From: Planctomycetaceae bacterium
GTDB taxonomy: Bacteria; Planctomycetota; Planctomycetia; Pirellulales; Thermoguttaceae
Assembly (NCBI GenBank): GCA_031259095.1
Contig: JAIRLW010000323.1
Coordinates: forward strand, 1 to 5,343
DNA length: 5,343 bases
Direction: 5' to 3'
Within the stretch, counting starts at the first letter, position 1, and each line of letters opens with the position of its first letter. The notes beneath the pieces are model-generated. The model was not told where the DNA came from. It worked only from the letters and a program-made list of their open reading frames with translations, and made no database searches. The position numbers and the translations under genes were made by a program. This document shows positions 5,301 to 5,343 of this stretch, in pieces.

Positions 5301-5343
5301 CAGTTTATCGAAACGGGTAGAAAAAATTGAACAACCGGTTGAA
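5197..5343 (+). other. Displaced 3' reading frame of the secreted protein, runs off the window
   Basis: After a TAA at 5194-5196 this frame stays open to the window end and reads TAPPSAAESPATPKTAASK, a flexible linker, then IDNSEILQKILESVD and SLSKRVEKIEQPVE. Hydrophobic residues (I, V, L, V, I) fall at regular 4-3-4-3 spacing, as expected of a coiled coil. It has no start of its own and is best read as the continuation of the gene at 5040. The protein's C-terminal part lies beyond the window. Confidence 0.55.

Overview
The window looks like chromosomal DNA of a moderately AT-rich member of the Planctomycetota. The main clue is a DUF1559 (planctomycetal prepilin-like) remnant with the motif LLVVIAII...[20 protein letters not shown] redoxin of a kind I associate with the same phylum and a YhaN-like membrane-spanning ATPase fit this. 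Lineage is inferred from these families; no rRNA or tRNA gene is present.

Positions 1-3240 (+) are one long gene, cut at its 5' side by the window edge. It encodes a RecF/SMC/SbcC-type ATPase of the YhaN class. The Walker A half lies upstream. The visible part has long coiled coils, two membrane segments in the middle, an ABC signature, a Walker B motif and a charged C-terminal tail. An 18-codon reading frame with a ribosome binding site follows, and its end lies inside the next element.

Positions 3301-3555 are a 255-bp MITE-like element. It has perfect 20-bp terminal inverted repeats ending in TA, no coding capacity, a third degenerate copy of the terminal motif and several internal hairpins. 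The gap from 3556 to 3713 holds degenerate GC-rich repeats and a 15-bp perfect hairpin between the converging genes.

Positions 3714-4875 (minus strand) are a decayed cluster. The 192-residue C-terminal part of a TlpA-like redoxin, with WCGPC and cis-Pro, is preceded in the same frame by a TAA codon and then by what looks like its lost N-terminal half. Directly upstream is the 5' portion of a DUF1559 gene with no recognisable start, a frameshift and a nonsense codon. The arrangement looks like two gene fragments joined head to tail, both decaying. A 44-codon frame overlaps the redoxin 3' end.

Positions 4858-5343 hold a 14-bp inverted repeat, a 9-bp tandem repeat in the leader, and a new plus-strand gene at 5040 with a clear RBS and signal peptide. 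Its C-terminal coiled coil is in a different frame, with the switch at a C6 tract. It runs off the window.

I see no defence system, CRISPR array or convincing new multi-gene system. The most unusual content is the MITE-like element and the decaying chimeric DUF1559/redoxin locus.
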